Both the position numbers and the translations under genes were made by a program. DNA of 64,000 nt, taken from contig JAALLF010000005.1 of NCBI GenBank assembly GCA_011087645.1, forward strand, positions 214,033-278,032, in the 5' to 3' direction. Under the pieces are notes generated by a model, which searched no databases, was not told the DNA's origin, and saw nothing but the letters and a program-made list of their open reading frames with translations. Shown here piece by piece: positions 26,725 to 35,934 of the stretch (within the stretch, counting starts at the first letter, position 1; each line of letters opens with the position of its first letter). The stretch comes from Alphaproteobacteria bacterium. Its GTDB lineage: Bacteria > Pseudomonadota > Alphaproteobacteria > UBA6615.

Positions 26725-28036
26725 GCCGGTGGCCAAGACCGACAGCCTGCAAGACATTCTCGCGCGTTTCGACCGGTACCATCCGGCGCGCATTGATCTA
26801 ACTCTCGACCGCACCAGGCGGCTGCTCACGGCGCTGGGCGAACCGCAGCAAAAACTACCACCGGTCATTCATGTGGCTGGGACCAACGGCAAGGGGTCGA
26901 CGATCGCCTTCCTGCGGGCAATCTATGAGGCAGCCGGCCTGGCGGTCAGCACCTATACCTCGCCGCATCTGGTGGACTTCACCGAGCGTTTCGTGCTGGC
27001 TGGCGAGACCATATCGACCGCCGCTCTGTGTGACTTGCTGAACGAAGTCGATGACATCAACGATGGCCAGCCGATCACCGAGTTCGAAATCGTCACCGCG
27101 GCGGCGTTTCTGGCCCTGTCGCGATGCGAGGCAGATGTGGTCCTGTTGGAGACCGGGTTGGGCGGCCGCTACGACGCGACCAATATGGTCGATGCGCCCC
27201 TAGCGACGGTGATCACGCCGATATCGCTCGACCATCAGGCGTTTCTGGGCGACGACATAGCCGCCATCGCGGCGGAGAAGGCGGCCATCCAAAAGGCCGG
27301 TGTTCCCTCGATCATCGCGCCGCAACCGGGCGTGGCGGCGCAGGTTATCGACCGGATCGGCGCTGAGCGTGGCGCCATTGCCTTTCGCGCCGGCCAAGAA
27401 TGGTCGTTCGAGACGGTCGACAATGGCTTCATCTATCGCTCACCGGCGACCACCCTGAAACTACCCCTGCCGTCGCTTTTCGGCGCCCATCAGATCGTCA
27501 ATGCGGCCACGGCGGTGGCATGTGCCGCGCAATCCGCGCAGATCGCGGTCGCCGAGAAAGCCATGGTCACCGGTCTTAGCGCCGTCCAATGGCCGGGCCG
27601 CTTCCAGCGCCTGCCCGACGGGGCGTTGCGCCAGCGCTTGCCGGCCGCGTGGGAGGTCTGGCTCGATGCCGGCCATAATGGTGCGGCGGGCGCCGCGCTG
27701 GCCGCCGCCTTGCGCCAGATCAACGCAGGGGAGGCGCGGTCCCTGCATATTGTCTTTGGTATGTTGGAGGATAAAGACCCGGTCGCGTTTCTCGGCCCCC
27801 TGGCCGGTTTGGCCAGCTCGGTAACAGCGGTGCCGTTGGCCGATGAGCCGCGTAGCCACAACTCGAAAGCCAGCGCCGCTGCTTTGGCGGATGCCGGTAT
27901 CGCGGCGGATTGGGCGCCGTCGCTCGACGCTGCCTTGGACGCTCTGGCCGTAACGCAAGGCGATGCGCGCGTGTTGATTTGCGGCTCCCACGTCATTGTT
28001 GGTGCGGCCTTGCGCGGCACCGCGCGGCCCTTATGA
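26717..28036 (+). CDS. folC: Bifunctional folylpolyglutamate/dihydrofolate synthase
   Basis: Adds glutamate to dihydropteroate or folates. The Mur-ligase-like P-loop HVAGTNGKGSTIAFLRAIYE is followed by TYTSPHLVDFTERF, ETGLGGRYDATN, ITPISLDHQ and WLDAGHNGAA. The start is set at GTG 26717, which overlaps the accD stop; ATG 26681 would lengthen the overlap to 44 bp and adds twelve unmatched residues. The resulting length is 439 aa, normal for the family. The accD-folC order is conserved in alphaproteobacteria. Confidence 0.95.
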   Translation: MTEPVAKTDSLQDILARFDRYHPARIDLTLDRTRRLLTALGEPQQKLPPVIHVAGTNGKGSTIAFLRAIYEAAGLAVSTYTSPHLVDFTERFVLAGETISTAALCDLLNEVDDINDGQPITEFEIVTAAAFLALSRCEADVVLLETGLGGRYDATNMVDAPLATVITPISLDHQAFLGDDIAAIAAEKAAIQKAGVPSIIAPQPGVAAQVIDRIGAERGAIAFRAGQEWSFETVDNGFIYRSPATTLKLPLPSLFGAHQIVNAATAVACAAQSAQIAVAEKAMVTGLSAVQWPGRFQRLPDGALRQRLPAAWEVWLDAGHNGAAGAALAAALRQINAGEARSLHIVFGMLEDKDPVAFLGPLAGLASSVTAVPLADEPRSHNSKASAAALADAGIAADWAPSLDAALDALAVTQGDARVLICGSHVIVGAALRGTARPL

Positions 28037-28095
28037 AGACCGGTGGTTGGATCGCCCGCGCCGGCGGCTTAAGCTGCGTTTGGAAGGTGTTTTAG

Positions 28096-29175
28096 ATGGC
28101 AAAGTCAAAGCAGGCGCGGCAGCAATTGACCTTGGGGGACCGGGCGCCAAATGTCTTTCTGCCCGATCAGCGCGACATCACCATCAGCCTCCACGACAAG
28201 GCGCGCGGCGGGCCGATCTTCGTTTTGCTCTACCCGACGCAAAAGGATCCGGGCTGCGCGGCTGAACTGGACAGCCTATTTTCCCTGGCACCGCAGATGC
28301 TGGCTGACGGGGTGCACCTCTTCGCTATTGGCGGTGACCCGGTCGCCCGGGTTCAGAAACTGGCGGCGGAGCATCAGCCCGACTTCTTTTTGCTGGCCGA
28401 TAGCGAGCACAAGGGAGTCGACGGCTTTGGCGCGCGCGGCAAGCTGGTTGGGTTCGTGCTCGATCCCGGTCAGCGTATCCAAGCGGTCATCACACCGGGC
28501 GATACGCCGATCGCCGAACGTGCGGCGGCGGCGTTGGTCTCGTTGCCGCGTCACGCGCCCTTCAATCCGGGCGTTCACCCGCCCCTGCTGGTCATTCCCC
28601 AAGCGCTGCCGCGCGAATTCTGCACCTATCTGATCGAGCAGTTCGAGGCGCGTGGCAACGAGGCCAGCGGCACCTTGCGCATGACCGACGGCAAGATGGT
28701 CCATGCGTCGGACAGCGACATCAAGCAGCGGCGCGATCATCACGTGGTCGACGACGATCTGCTCGAGCAGATCGCCGACTATATGCAGCGCCGGGTGTTG
28801 CCGGAAATCCACCGGGCCTTTCACTGTCCGATAAAATTCGTCGAGGAATTCAAGATCGTGCGCTATGACGCCGATCCGGGCGGGTACTTCCGTCCCCACC
28901 GCGACAACACAAGTCCGGGGACCGCACATCGGCGCTTCGCCATGACCTTGAACCTCAACGCTGAGGATTATGACGGCGGCGAGTTATGTTTTCCGGAATT
29001 CAACAACGCCACTTACAAGCCGGCGACCGGCGAGGCGGTGATCTTCTCGTGCAACCTGCTGCACGAGGCGACCGACGTTGCCGCCGGTCAGCGCTATGTG
29101 CTGCTATCGTTCATGTATGACGAGCCGGGCCGCCAGACGTTGGAGCAATATCAGCAGGGTATGAAGCAGCGCTGA
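28096..29175 (+). CDS. Peroxiredoxin (BCP/PrxQ-like) fused to prolyl-4-hydroxylase-type 2OG oxygenase
   Basis: Two domains in one 359-aa protein. Residues 10-150 form a thioredoxin-fold peroxiredoxin with YPTQKDPGCAAEL (peroxidatic-type Cys54) and FFLLADSEHKGVDGFGARG, as in BCP; the Thr of the PxxxTxxC motif is Asp51. Residues 165-345 form a P4H-type Fe(II)/2-oxoglutarate oxygenase with His268-x-Asp270, distal His323 and Arg333 in GQRYVLL. The domains may act on related redox chemistry or the first may guard the second from peroxide (inference). It lies 59 bp after folC. The reaction and target are unknown. Confidence 0.88.
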   Translation: MAKSKQARQQLTLGDRAPNVFLPDQRDITISLHDKARGGPIFVLLYPTQKDPGCAAELDSLFSLAPQMLADGVHLFAIGGDPVARVQKLAAEHQPDFFLLADSEHKGVDGFGARGKLVGFVLDPGQRIQAVITPGDTPIAERAAAALVSLPRHAPFNPGVHPPLLVIPQALPREFCTYLIEQFEARGNEASGTLRMTDGKMVHASDSDIKQRRDHHVVDDDLLEQIADYMQRRVLPEIHRAFHCPIKFVEEFKIVRYDADPGGYFRPHRDNTSPGTAHRRFAMTLNLNAEDYDGGELCFPEFNNATYKPATGEAVIFSCNLLHEATDVAAGQRYVLLSFMYDEPGRQTLEQYQQGMKQR

Positions 29176-29194
29176 GATTACCGAGTGGTGTATT

Positions 29195-29443
29195 TTAGGC
29201 CGCCGGCGCGGCCTTATTCTTCTTTGCCGCAGCTTTCGCGGCAGCGGCGGCGGCTTTCTCGGCTTCGGCCTTGTCGGCAGCCTCTTTATCGGCAGCTTCC
29301 TTGGCTAGGCGCAGGGCTTTCTGTTTCGCCACCCGGTCGTTTAGATCCTGCCAGGCTTTTTCCTTTTCCTTGACGAACTGCTTAGCCTTCTTCTGGGTGG
29401 CGGCGAACTGTTCTTCCGCTCGAGAGCTTGGTGACTTCGCCAT
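29195..29443 (-). CDS. Small Ala/Lys/Glu-rich coiled-coil protein (82 aa)
   Basis: Not recognised by name. The start ATG 29443 has an AGAGGA site; the longer upstream reading lacks one. The sequence MAKSPSSRAEEQFAATQKKA leads into a charged helix with heptad-like Ala/Lys/Glu/Asp repeats and a C-terminal poly-Ala/Lys tail (AAAKAAAKKNKAAPAA). Similar small proteins are found in alphaproteobacteria and may bind nucleic acid through the basic tail. It is convergent with the fusion gene 19 bp away. Confidence 0.65.
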   Translation of the reverse strand: MAKSPSSRAEEQFAATQKKAKQFVKEKEKAWQDLNDRVAKQKALRLAKEAADKEAADKAEAEKAAAAAAKAAAKKNKAAPAA

Positions 29444-29712
29444 CTTGGTAATCCTCTTCTCTAATCGAGGTGACACGGGGGGATCGTTGCGCCCCAGTGC
29501 GCATATGGAGCCGCGCAGGCTGGCGCGCGTTGCCGGTGACGGCACGAGGAACCGTGCCGTTTATACTTTTTTCAACGTTTCATATTGCCGAAGGAACGAC
29601 CGTGGATCGGCCGGTTTGCTTCCCTCGGCCCGCTAGGCGCGCAATCTGAGTTACGTCGCCGACGTCGCGTGGCGGCCACCTCCAGCGGGCGCTGGAGGGA
29701 CGCCTTGCAATA

Positions 29713-29922
29713 TTATTCGACGATTTGCAGGTTCTCGGCGGAGGATTTGCCGTTCTGACCCGCCTGAAGCTCAAAGGAGACCTTCTGGCCTTCGTTAAGT
29801 GTCGTCAATCCGGCACGCTCGACAGCCGAAATGTGGACAAACGCGTCTTTTGAGCCATCTTCCGGCTCGATGAATCCATAGCCCTTGGTGGCGTTGAACC
29901 ATTTTACTGTACCAGTCGTCAT
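29713..29922 (-). CDS. cspA: Cold-shock domain protein
   Basis: A 69-aa single cold-shock domain with RNP1 KGYGFIEPE and RNP2 DAFVHIS, an RNA chaperone and transcription antiterminator. The start ATG 29922 follows AGAGGAAAAAAAT. A GC-rich hairpin CCTCCAGC/GCTGGAGG (29679-29698) lies just downstream, without a U tract, and may help 3' end formation. The 5' leader on the minus strand is long and AT-biased, as is common for csp genes, but no cold box was confirmed. Confidence 0.93.
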   Translation of the reverse strand: MTTGTVKWFNATKGYGFIEPEDGSKDAFVHISAVERAGLTTLNEGQKVSFELQAGQNGKSSAENLQIVE

Positions 29923-30219
29923 ATTTTTTTCCTCTAACACGAGAGTTTGGCTTGTGCCGCACACCATATGCAGCACGGTTGGGATAACGCTCACATTGTC
30001 AGGGGATCGCTAAGTTAATCGGCGCACCGGTTATCCAGGCAGCACCAAACGAATGCAGCACGTTTACATATCAACTGGGGAGTCCGAAGGGAATATCAAT
30101 AGCTTGTGAGATTTTGTGGGAATCCGGCGATCTATCGGCCGAGAAAATGAGCCAACGCGCTAGGTCCCCCCTATAATGACCGCGCACTCTGTGTACCGAT
30201 TTTGAGAATCGAGGCTTAA

Positions 30220-31308
30220 ATGAGTGACCCGATCAAACGCATCGCCGTGCTCGGCCTGGGCAAGGTGGGGACCCTGGCGGCGACGCTGTTGCACGAGTCC
30301 GGCTTTGAAGTGGTCGGCTTCGACACCCGCAAGCTGCGGCGAAAGCTGCCCTTCAAGGTCGAGCGGAAATCCGCCGCCAATAAGTCCGAGGCTCTTAGGG
30401 CGTGCAAGGGCTTCGACGCGGTTCTGTCCTGCCTGCCCTATCACCTGAATGTCGGCGTCGCAAAGGCGGCGCACCAGCTCGGTCTGCATTATTTCGACCT
30501 CACCGAGGACGTGCCGACCACCAAGGCGATCCGCGAGATGGCCGAGACCTCGAAAGGCGTGATGGCGCCGCAATGCGGCCTGGCGCCGGGCCTGGTCGGC
30601 ATCATCGGCGCCCATTTGGCCGAACAGTTCGAGCAGCTGCGCTCGATCAAGCTTCGTGTCGGCGCCCTGCCGCAGCACCCCACCGGGCTTTTAGGCTACG
30701 CCTTTAACTGGTCGCCGGAAGGGGTGGTCAACGAATATCTCAACGATTGCGAAGTGATCGAAGAAGGCCAGCACAAATGGGTCTCGCCGATGGAATGGGT
30801 CGAGAAAATTCACATCGACGGTAACCGCTTCGAAGCATTCACCACGTCGGGCGGCCTGGGCACCATGTGCGAGACCTATCAGGGCCGGGTGGACAACCTG
30901 GACTACAAATCGATGCGCTATCCCGGGCATGTCGAGCTGATGAATTTCTTCTTCCACGAGCTATTAATGCGCGATAAGCGCGCACTTGCCGGCGAGATTC
31001 TTACCCACGCCAAGCCGCCGGTCGACGACGATGTGGTGCATATTCACGTCTCGGCGGAAGGCATGATCGACGACCGGCTGATGCGCCAGGAATATGTTCG
31101 CTCCTATTATCCCATCGAAGTGGCCGGCCGCACTTGGCGCGCCATCGCCTGGACAACGTCGGCGTCGGTCGCCGCTGTCATCGAAATGGTCAGCCGAGGC
31201 GACTTGCCAGCCAAGGGGTTCCTCAAGCAGGAACTGATCCCGCTAGAGCCGTTCCTGGCAACGCGCAATGGCGGCCTGTATGAGGCCTCAAGCGCAGGCG
31301 GCCGTTGA
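30220..31308 (+). CDS. Saccharopine dehydrogenase-family oxidoreductase (362 aa)
   Basis: An NAD(P)-dependent enzyme with the Rossmann motif IAVLGLGKVGTLAATLLHES (residues 7-26) and the family's central NQCGLAPG-like segment MAPQCGLAPGLVGIIGAHL. Close relatives include lysine 6-dehydrogenase and carboxynorspermidine-type enzymes, and the specificity is not certain. The gene has its own start after a 297-bp gap and is followed 78 bp on by an epimerase-family gene on the same strand. Confidence 0.83.
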   Translation: MSDPIKRIAVLGLGKVGTLAATLLHESGFEVVGFDTRKLRRKLPFKVERKSAANKSEALRACKGFDAVLSCLPYHLNVGVAKAAHQLGLHYFDLTEDVPTTKAIREMAETSKGVMAPQCGLAPGLVGIIGAHLAEQFEQLRSIKLRVGALPQHPTGLLGYAFNWSPEGVVNEYLNDCEVIEEGQHKWVSPMEWVEKIHIDGNRFEAFTTSGGLGTMCETYQGRVDNLDYKSMRYPGHVELMNFFFHELLMRDKRALAGEILTHAKPPVDDDVVHIHVSAEGMIDDRLMRQEYVRSYYPIEVAGRTWRAIAWTTSASVAAVIEMVSRGDLPAKGFLKQELIPLEPFLATRNGGLYEASSAGGR

Positions 31309-31386
31309 CCGCGCGCCGCGCTGGACAGTGAGGCGGCGTTTACGGGAAGATCGCGCCACGAAACAATAAATTGGGGGAGGGAGCGC

Positions 31387-32346
31387 ATGAGCGCTGAAAC
31401 GGTTTGCGTTGTCGGGTGCAGCGGGTTTGTCGGCAGCCATGTCGCCGCGGAGCTTTTGTCGCGCGGCTATAATGTGCACGGCACGCTGCGCAACGCTCGA
31501 GGCGATAACGCGCGCTGGCTGATGTCGGATGTGGCGTCCGCCGCCGGCGGCGGCAACAAGCTCAGCCTCTATGGCGCCGATGTGTTCGACAAGCCGTCCT
31601 TGGCGCCGGCGCTGGCCGGGTGCGGCGGGGTTATCGTTTGCGCCGGCTCGCCGGTGATCGCGCCGGAAACCATCGATCTCATGCTGGCGGTCGCCGAAAA
31701 TGTGTCCGATGCGGCGATCGAGGCGGGGATCGGCCGCGCGGTGTTCACCTCGAGCACGGGCTCGACCAACCCGCCGGAGGGCGAGCCGGCCCTCAAGAAC
31801 GAAGACCTGCACTGGTCGGATCCTGACTTTCAGTTTGAGACCGGCAAATTCGCCGCCGTCGGCAAGACCCGGCTCGACCAGATCGTGCTGGCCAGGATGG
31901 CAGCGTCAGACGGCGCGTTTCGCGTCAGTACCATTAACCCGTCGATGATCGTCGGACCGGCCTTCCAGCCGGAACCGGTAACCAGCCTGCAGCGCTTCGC
32001 CGCCATCATCAACGGTGAGCGCTTTGCCGATAAATATCCCAACAGCTCCATGTCGATGATCGATGCGCGCGACCTGGCCGCACTGCATGTCAGCGCGATG
32101 GAGCGCGAGACCGCCAGCGGCCGCTATTTCGGCGTCAAGCAAAGCTGGCTTTGGCGCGATATCCTGCAGGCGCTCGAGCGCGCCTATCCGGGCTACGCCA
32201 TGCCCGCTGCCGATCCCGACGCGGTGCCGGTGCGTGCCACCCAATTCGATCTGACACGGCAAAATAGCTTGGGCGTGAATGTGCGCGGCCTCGACGAGAT
32301 GCTTGCCGGTGTGATCGCCGAGCTGCAGCGGCGGCGGATGATTTAG
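31387..32346 (+). CDS. NAD-dependent epimerase/dehydratase-family protein (DFR-like)
   Basis: An extended short-chain dehydrogenase of 319 aa. VVGCSGFVGSHVAAELLSRG (8-27) binds the cofactor and VFTSSTGST holds the catalytic Ser/Thr strand. In the expected YxxxK motif Lys160 is kept but the Tyr position is Ala156, with Phe155 next to it, so activity may be altered. The general shape is that of dihydroflavonol-4-reductase relatives acting on ketones. The GGGAGGGAGCGC site before the ATG is strong. It is probably co-transcribed with the preceding gene. Confidence 0.8.
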   Translation: MSAETVCVVGCSGFVGSHVAAELLSRGYNVHGTLRNARGDNARWLMSDVASAAGGGNKLSLYGADVFDKPSLAPALAGCGGVIVCAGSPVIAPETIDLMLAVAENVSDAAIEAGIGRAVFTSSTGSTNPPEGEPALKNEDLHWSDPDFQFETGKFAAVGKTRLDQIVLARMAASDGAFRVSTINPSMIVGPAFQPEPVTSLQRFAAIINGERFADKYPNSSMSMIDARDLAALHVSAMERETASGRYFGVKQSWLWRDILQALERAYPGYAMPAADPDAVPVRATQFDLTRQNSLGVNVRGLDEMLAGVIAELQRRRMI

Positions 32347-32398
32347 GCGCACACTCGTACGGCTAAATGACGGATCCCGGGTGCTGACCAGCGCGTCA

Positions 32399-33031
32399 TC
32401 AGCCCTCGCCGGCACACTCCACAGCGGCATCGGGCGCGTAGATCAACGCGGACTCGCTCGTCGTCCCCGACACGATCCCCACCACTTCATAGCCTGCATC
32501 GACGGCTCGTAGGACCGGCGCGCCGGAATTGCCCTTGGCCATCGGGCAGTCGACGACGAAGGAGTCGTCGGGCCGAATCGCGGTGATGCGGCACGAGGCG
32601 CGATTGAGCAATTGAACCCGTGGACGGCCATATCCCAGGATGGTCACGGTCTCACCGACATTCACTGGGCGTCGGGAAACCGGCACGAAGGGTCGCTCGT
32701 CATCGCGCCCCAAACACAGCGTGACAATGTCTTTTGCAGGGTCATCGGCCACCAAACCGTCGGGTTGCATATGCTCCAGCCACGCGCCGCGCTCATATCC
32801 GCGCAGTAGATGTACATGGCGATAGGGAATGCCGTCGATACAATGCGCCGCGGTAAGGGCGCGGTTCGGGCCTGTCAGAACGGCAGTACAATGTCTAATC
32901 GTCCGATGTCCCGCATGATTGAGACGGGCTATCGCCGCATCGGGGTCGGGGCCCGCTGCAAGTGCGGTCGGTAATAACAAGCTGGCGGATAGCAGGGTTA
33001 CACCCACAGAATGTAGAAGCGTGCGATACAT
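32399..33031 (-). CDS. Secreted trypsin-like serine protease (210 aa)
   Basis: A signal peptide covers residues 1-26 (hydrophobic core VGVTLLSASLLLPTALAAG, Ala-x-Ala site), so the protein is exported. A chymotrypsin fold follows with the triad His63 in TAAHC, Asp101 in AKDIVTLCL and Ser169 in KGNSGAPV. Cys pairs (48/64 and 147/162) could form disulfides. There is no PDZ domain, unlike DegP. It lies 19 bp after the hybrid kinase gene on the same strand; a functional link is unproven. Confidence 0.87.
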   Translation of the reverse strand: MYRTLLHSVGVTLLSASLLLPTALAAGPDPDAAIARLNHAGHRTIRHCTAVLTGPNRALTAAHCIDGIPYRHVHLLRGYERGAWLEHMQPDGLVADDPAKDIVTLCLGRDDERPFVPVSRRPVNVGETVTILGYGRPRVQLLNRASCRITAIRPDDSFVVDCPMAKGNSGAPVLRAVDAGYEVVGIVSGTTSESALIYAPDAAVECAGEG

Positions 33032-33050
33032 CAGCTGATATATCCCGAGG

Positions 33051-35726
33051 TTACGCCGCCAACGTATCGTGGATGACTTGGGCGAGTTCAGCGCGTTTAA
33101 AGGGCTTGGTCAGGAGCGCTTCGTCGAAGCCGGGTATGTTCGCGGTGCTGTAAAGCGCGGATGCGTAGCCCGACATGAAGACTACCTTCAGATTCGGATA
33201 AAGGCTCATCGCCTTATCGGCGACTTCCGGGCCGCAAATGCTGCCGGTCAACACCACATCGGACAGCAGCAGGTCGACGTTACCCGCTTCTTGTTGCAAC
33301 AATCGTAGAGCGCCGTCGGCATCGGCGGCGCGAAGCGCGCGATAGCCGAGACCCTCCAGTACGGCGACGGTGGATTCGCGAATGTCGGGATCATCTTCTA
33401 ATACCAGGATCACTTCTTTCCGGCCGTTTTCCAGATCATTGTCCTGAAAATTATCGTTGGTTTTGACGACAGCTTCCGACCGGGGCAGCAACAACCTTAT
33501 TTCACTACCCTTGCCCAGCTCGCTAGTAATGATAGCGTCGCCGCCGGATTGCCGGGCGAAACCGTAAACCATCGACAGTCCGAGGCCGCTGCCATCGCCA
33601 ACCTCCTTGGTCGTATAAAACGGCTCGAAGGCGTGTTCGCGCGTTTCTGCGGCCATGCCGATGCCAGTATCGCGAACCGAAATCTGAACATATTCGCCCG
33701 GCGTGATCTCATCGTTTACGCTGGTGTCGCCGTGCCGCAGTGTGATGTTGGAACAGCTTATTTCGAGAACTCCGCCTTCTGGCATCGCGTCACGTGCATT
33801 TATCGAGAGGTTGACGAGGGCGTTTTCCAACTGGCCAGGATCTGCGGTCACTGGCCACACACCGCTCTGCACATCGGTCAATACGTTGACGTGTCGTCCG
33901 AGTGTGCGGTGCAACAGGTCGTGCAGGCTGGGGACGAGTTCGGCCAGGTTGATCTCTTGCGGTTGCAATGCCTGTTGGCGCGCATAGGCGAGCAGGCGCT
34001 GGGTCAGTTCTGCCCCCCGGGTTGCGGCGCGGTCGATCGTTGACAGCAGCTTATCGTCGCCAATTTTGTCGCCGAGCAGTTCCGCGTTCGTCGTGATTAT
34101 CGCCAGCAAATTATTGAAATCGTGCGCCACACCGCCGGTCAATTGACCGATCGCCTCCATCTTCTGGGACTGGCGGAGTTGCTGTTCGCTGTCGCGCAAC
34201 TTTTCTTCAGCCAGCTTTTGTTCGGTAATGTCGGATGCAGAGCCGCGGTAGCCGATGAATGTGCCCTGCGCGTCGAATACCGGAAGCCCGCTGGCGCGGA
34301 GCCATTTCGTTTCGATATCGGGGCCGACCCGCTTATATTCAAAATTCCGAAACGGCCTATGGTCGCGCAGGGCTTTCAGGTGCGCGGCCCAAGTGGCGCG
34401 ATCGTAGTCATCATCTAAAAGCTCCTCGCGCGTCTTTCCATAGTGCCATTCCGGTTGGACATCGAGGTTGCGCTCGACATTTTCCGACATGTAAGTGAAC
34501 CGTAAATCTGCGTCCATTTCCCAGAACCAGTCGGCGGTGGCGTCGGCATAGTCTTTGAAACGTTGTTCGCTGGCCCGCAGATCCTGGGTCCGTTCCTCGA
34601 TCCGGCGCTCCAATTCTTTATGGGTGTTTTTCAGCTCCTGCTCGCTTTGATGCAGCTCGCGCGTGCGCTCCGCGACACGGTTCTCCAGCTCGCCTTGATT
34701 GCGCTGGATCGTGTCGGCCATCGCGTTAAAGCGGCTTAGCAGATTACGCAGTTCGAACGGCGCCAGTTTCGTGCCAAGCTCAGCCCGGGCCGAAATGTTG
34801 CCGTCTCCCAACCGGCGTGCGGCGTCCGCCATCGCGCTTATGGGGCCGGCGAGATAGCCGGTGACGAACCAGGCTACAGCTAACGCGATGAGAAAGCCGC
34901 CCAAGATAACAGCTAGTGTGAACAAACGAATGCTGTTCGCCTTGGCCTCCAATTCCGAGAAAGGTTGCGGGACCATGACCCCCCAACCGGGGCCGGTGAC
35001 GGTGGTGAACCCGGCGATCATGTCGTCTTCGAGCGCCGGCGAATAGAATTTAGAGATGCCGGTCTCACCCTTCATCATACGCTGAACGGCTGATACCTGA
35101 GAAAGGTCTTTTCGGTTCGCGACCCATTCGTCGAGGGGATGGGCGATGACGAGACCCTGGCGGTCGACAATGGCGGCATGTCCGCGACTACCAAACGCGA
35201 CAGTATTGCCAAGTTCGCGAAGCCAGCTGGTGTCCAACGCGCCAACCGCGATGAGGTTTCCGCGCCGCTGCACGAGATAAATCACGGGTTTATTTTCGGG
35301 GTTGGGGAGTACTCCAGTGAGGTTAGTGTGGCTCGATTTCGTCGCGGACACGAACATCTCTAACCGCCTGGCCGGGATGGCGTCCGGACAGGGAACGACG
35401 TTCTGTCCGATGGCGTGAACGACGCGGCCGTCGGCGACATTCGCCACGCATATATGCGTGAAATTTACGTTCGCCATGAGCCGGTTCGCGCCTTCCACCG
35501 ACCGGCCATTTACCGTGTTTGTCACCAGTAATTCGAACACGGACACCGCGTCGCGATGGTAACGTTCCATCGCAAGTTTGAGATGGCGGGCCAGCACGAG
35601 ATGCTGATCGGAGACGCGATCTTCCTCATTCTGCAGTGCCTTTGAGTGCGGCCAGATGCCGAGAAGCGCGACGGGAATCAGCGTCACACCGATAAAAGCA
35701 ATGAGGATAAGCCAGCGGAGCTTCAT
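33051..35726 (-). CDS. Hybrid sensor histidine kinase (Cache-HAMP-PAS-HisKA-HATPase-REC)
   Basis: An 891-aa inner-membrane sensor. TM1 lies at 4-26, then a periplasmic Cache-like sensor (about 30-265) and TM2 near 270-292 (LAVILGGFLIALAVAWFVTGYL). HAMP and a coiled coil extend to about 395, followed by PAS (400-505). The HisKA phospho-acceptor is His535 in GGVAHDFNN. ATPase boxes include NARDAM, DTGIGM and GSGLGLSMV. A C-terminal receiver has phospho-acceptor Asp823 and Lys in LTKPFKR. No separate response regulator is adjacent, so a phosphorelay through an unlinked HPt is likely. The ligand is unknown. Confidence 0.92.
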   Translation of the reverse strand: MKLRWLILIAFIGVTLIPVALLGIWPHSKALQNEEDRVSDQHLVLARHLKLAMERYHRDAVSVFELLVTNTVNGRSVEGANRLMANVNFTHICVANVADGRVVHAIGQNVVPCPDAIPARRLEMFVSATKSSHTNLTGVLPNPENKPVIYLVQRRGNLIAVGALDTSWLRELGNTVAFGSRGHAAIVDRQGLVIAHPLDEWVANRKDLSQVSAVQRMMKGETGISKFYSPALEDDMIAGFTTVTGPGWGVMVPQPFSELEAKANSIRLFTLAVILGGFLIALAVAWFVTGYLAGPISAMADAARRLGDGNISARAELGTKLAPFELRNLLSRFNAMADTIQRNQGELENRVAERTRELHQSEQELKNTHKELERRIEERTQDLRASEQRFKDYADATADWFWEMDADLRFTYMSENVERNLDVQPEWHYGKTREELLDDDYDRATWAAHLKALRDHRPFRNFEYKRVGPDIETKWLRASGLPVFDAQGTFIGYRGSASDITEQKLAEEKLRDSEQQLRQSQKMEAIGQLTGGVAHDFNNLLAIITTNAELLGDKIGDDKLLSTIDRAATRGAELTQRLLAYARQQALQPQEINLAELVPSLHDLLHRTLGRHVNVLTDVQSGVWPVTADPGQLENALVNLSINARDAMPEGGVLEISCSNITLRHGDTSVNDEITPGEYVQISVRDTGIGMAAETREHAFEPFYTTKEVGDGSGLGLSMVYGFARQSGGDAIITSELGKGSEIRLLLPRSEAVVKTNDNFQDNDLENGRKEVILVLEDDPDIRESTVAVLEGLGYRALRAADADGALRLLQQEAGNVDLLLSDVVLTGSICGPEVADKAMSLYPNLKVVFMSGYASALYSTANIPGFDEALLTKPFKRAELAQVIHDTLAA

Positions 35727-35934
35727 CGTATAAATCCAAACTGATTAGAACGCATATAGGCACGAAACGCCCCAAATCGTACGGCATTAGCTGCCGATGG
35801 TCACGTTATGAGATTTACGATGGTTAATATCCGCTGCCGGCCGTTGCGCCGCTACGCCAGCGCGCGCATTGCCAATCTGTTAGGTTTGGGGCACGCTTTT
35901 CACTGATTAGCGGCGGCACAGTAAAGGGAAACCG

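Noticed and set aside
29195..29545. Longer 116-aa form of the Ala/Lys-rich protein
   Set aside because: The 34-residue extension has no ribosome site and unrelated composition; ATG 29443 follows a good AGAGGA site.
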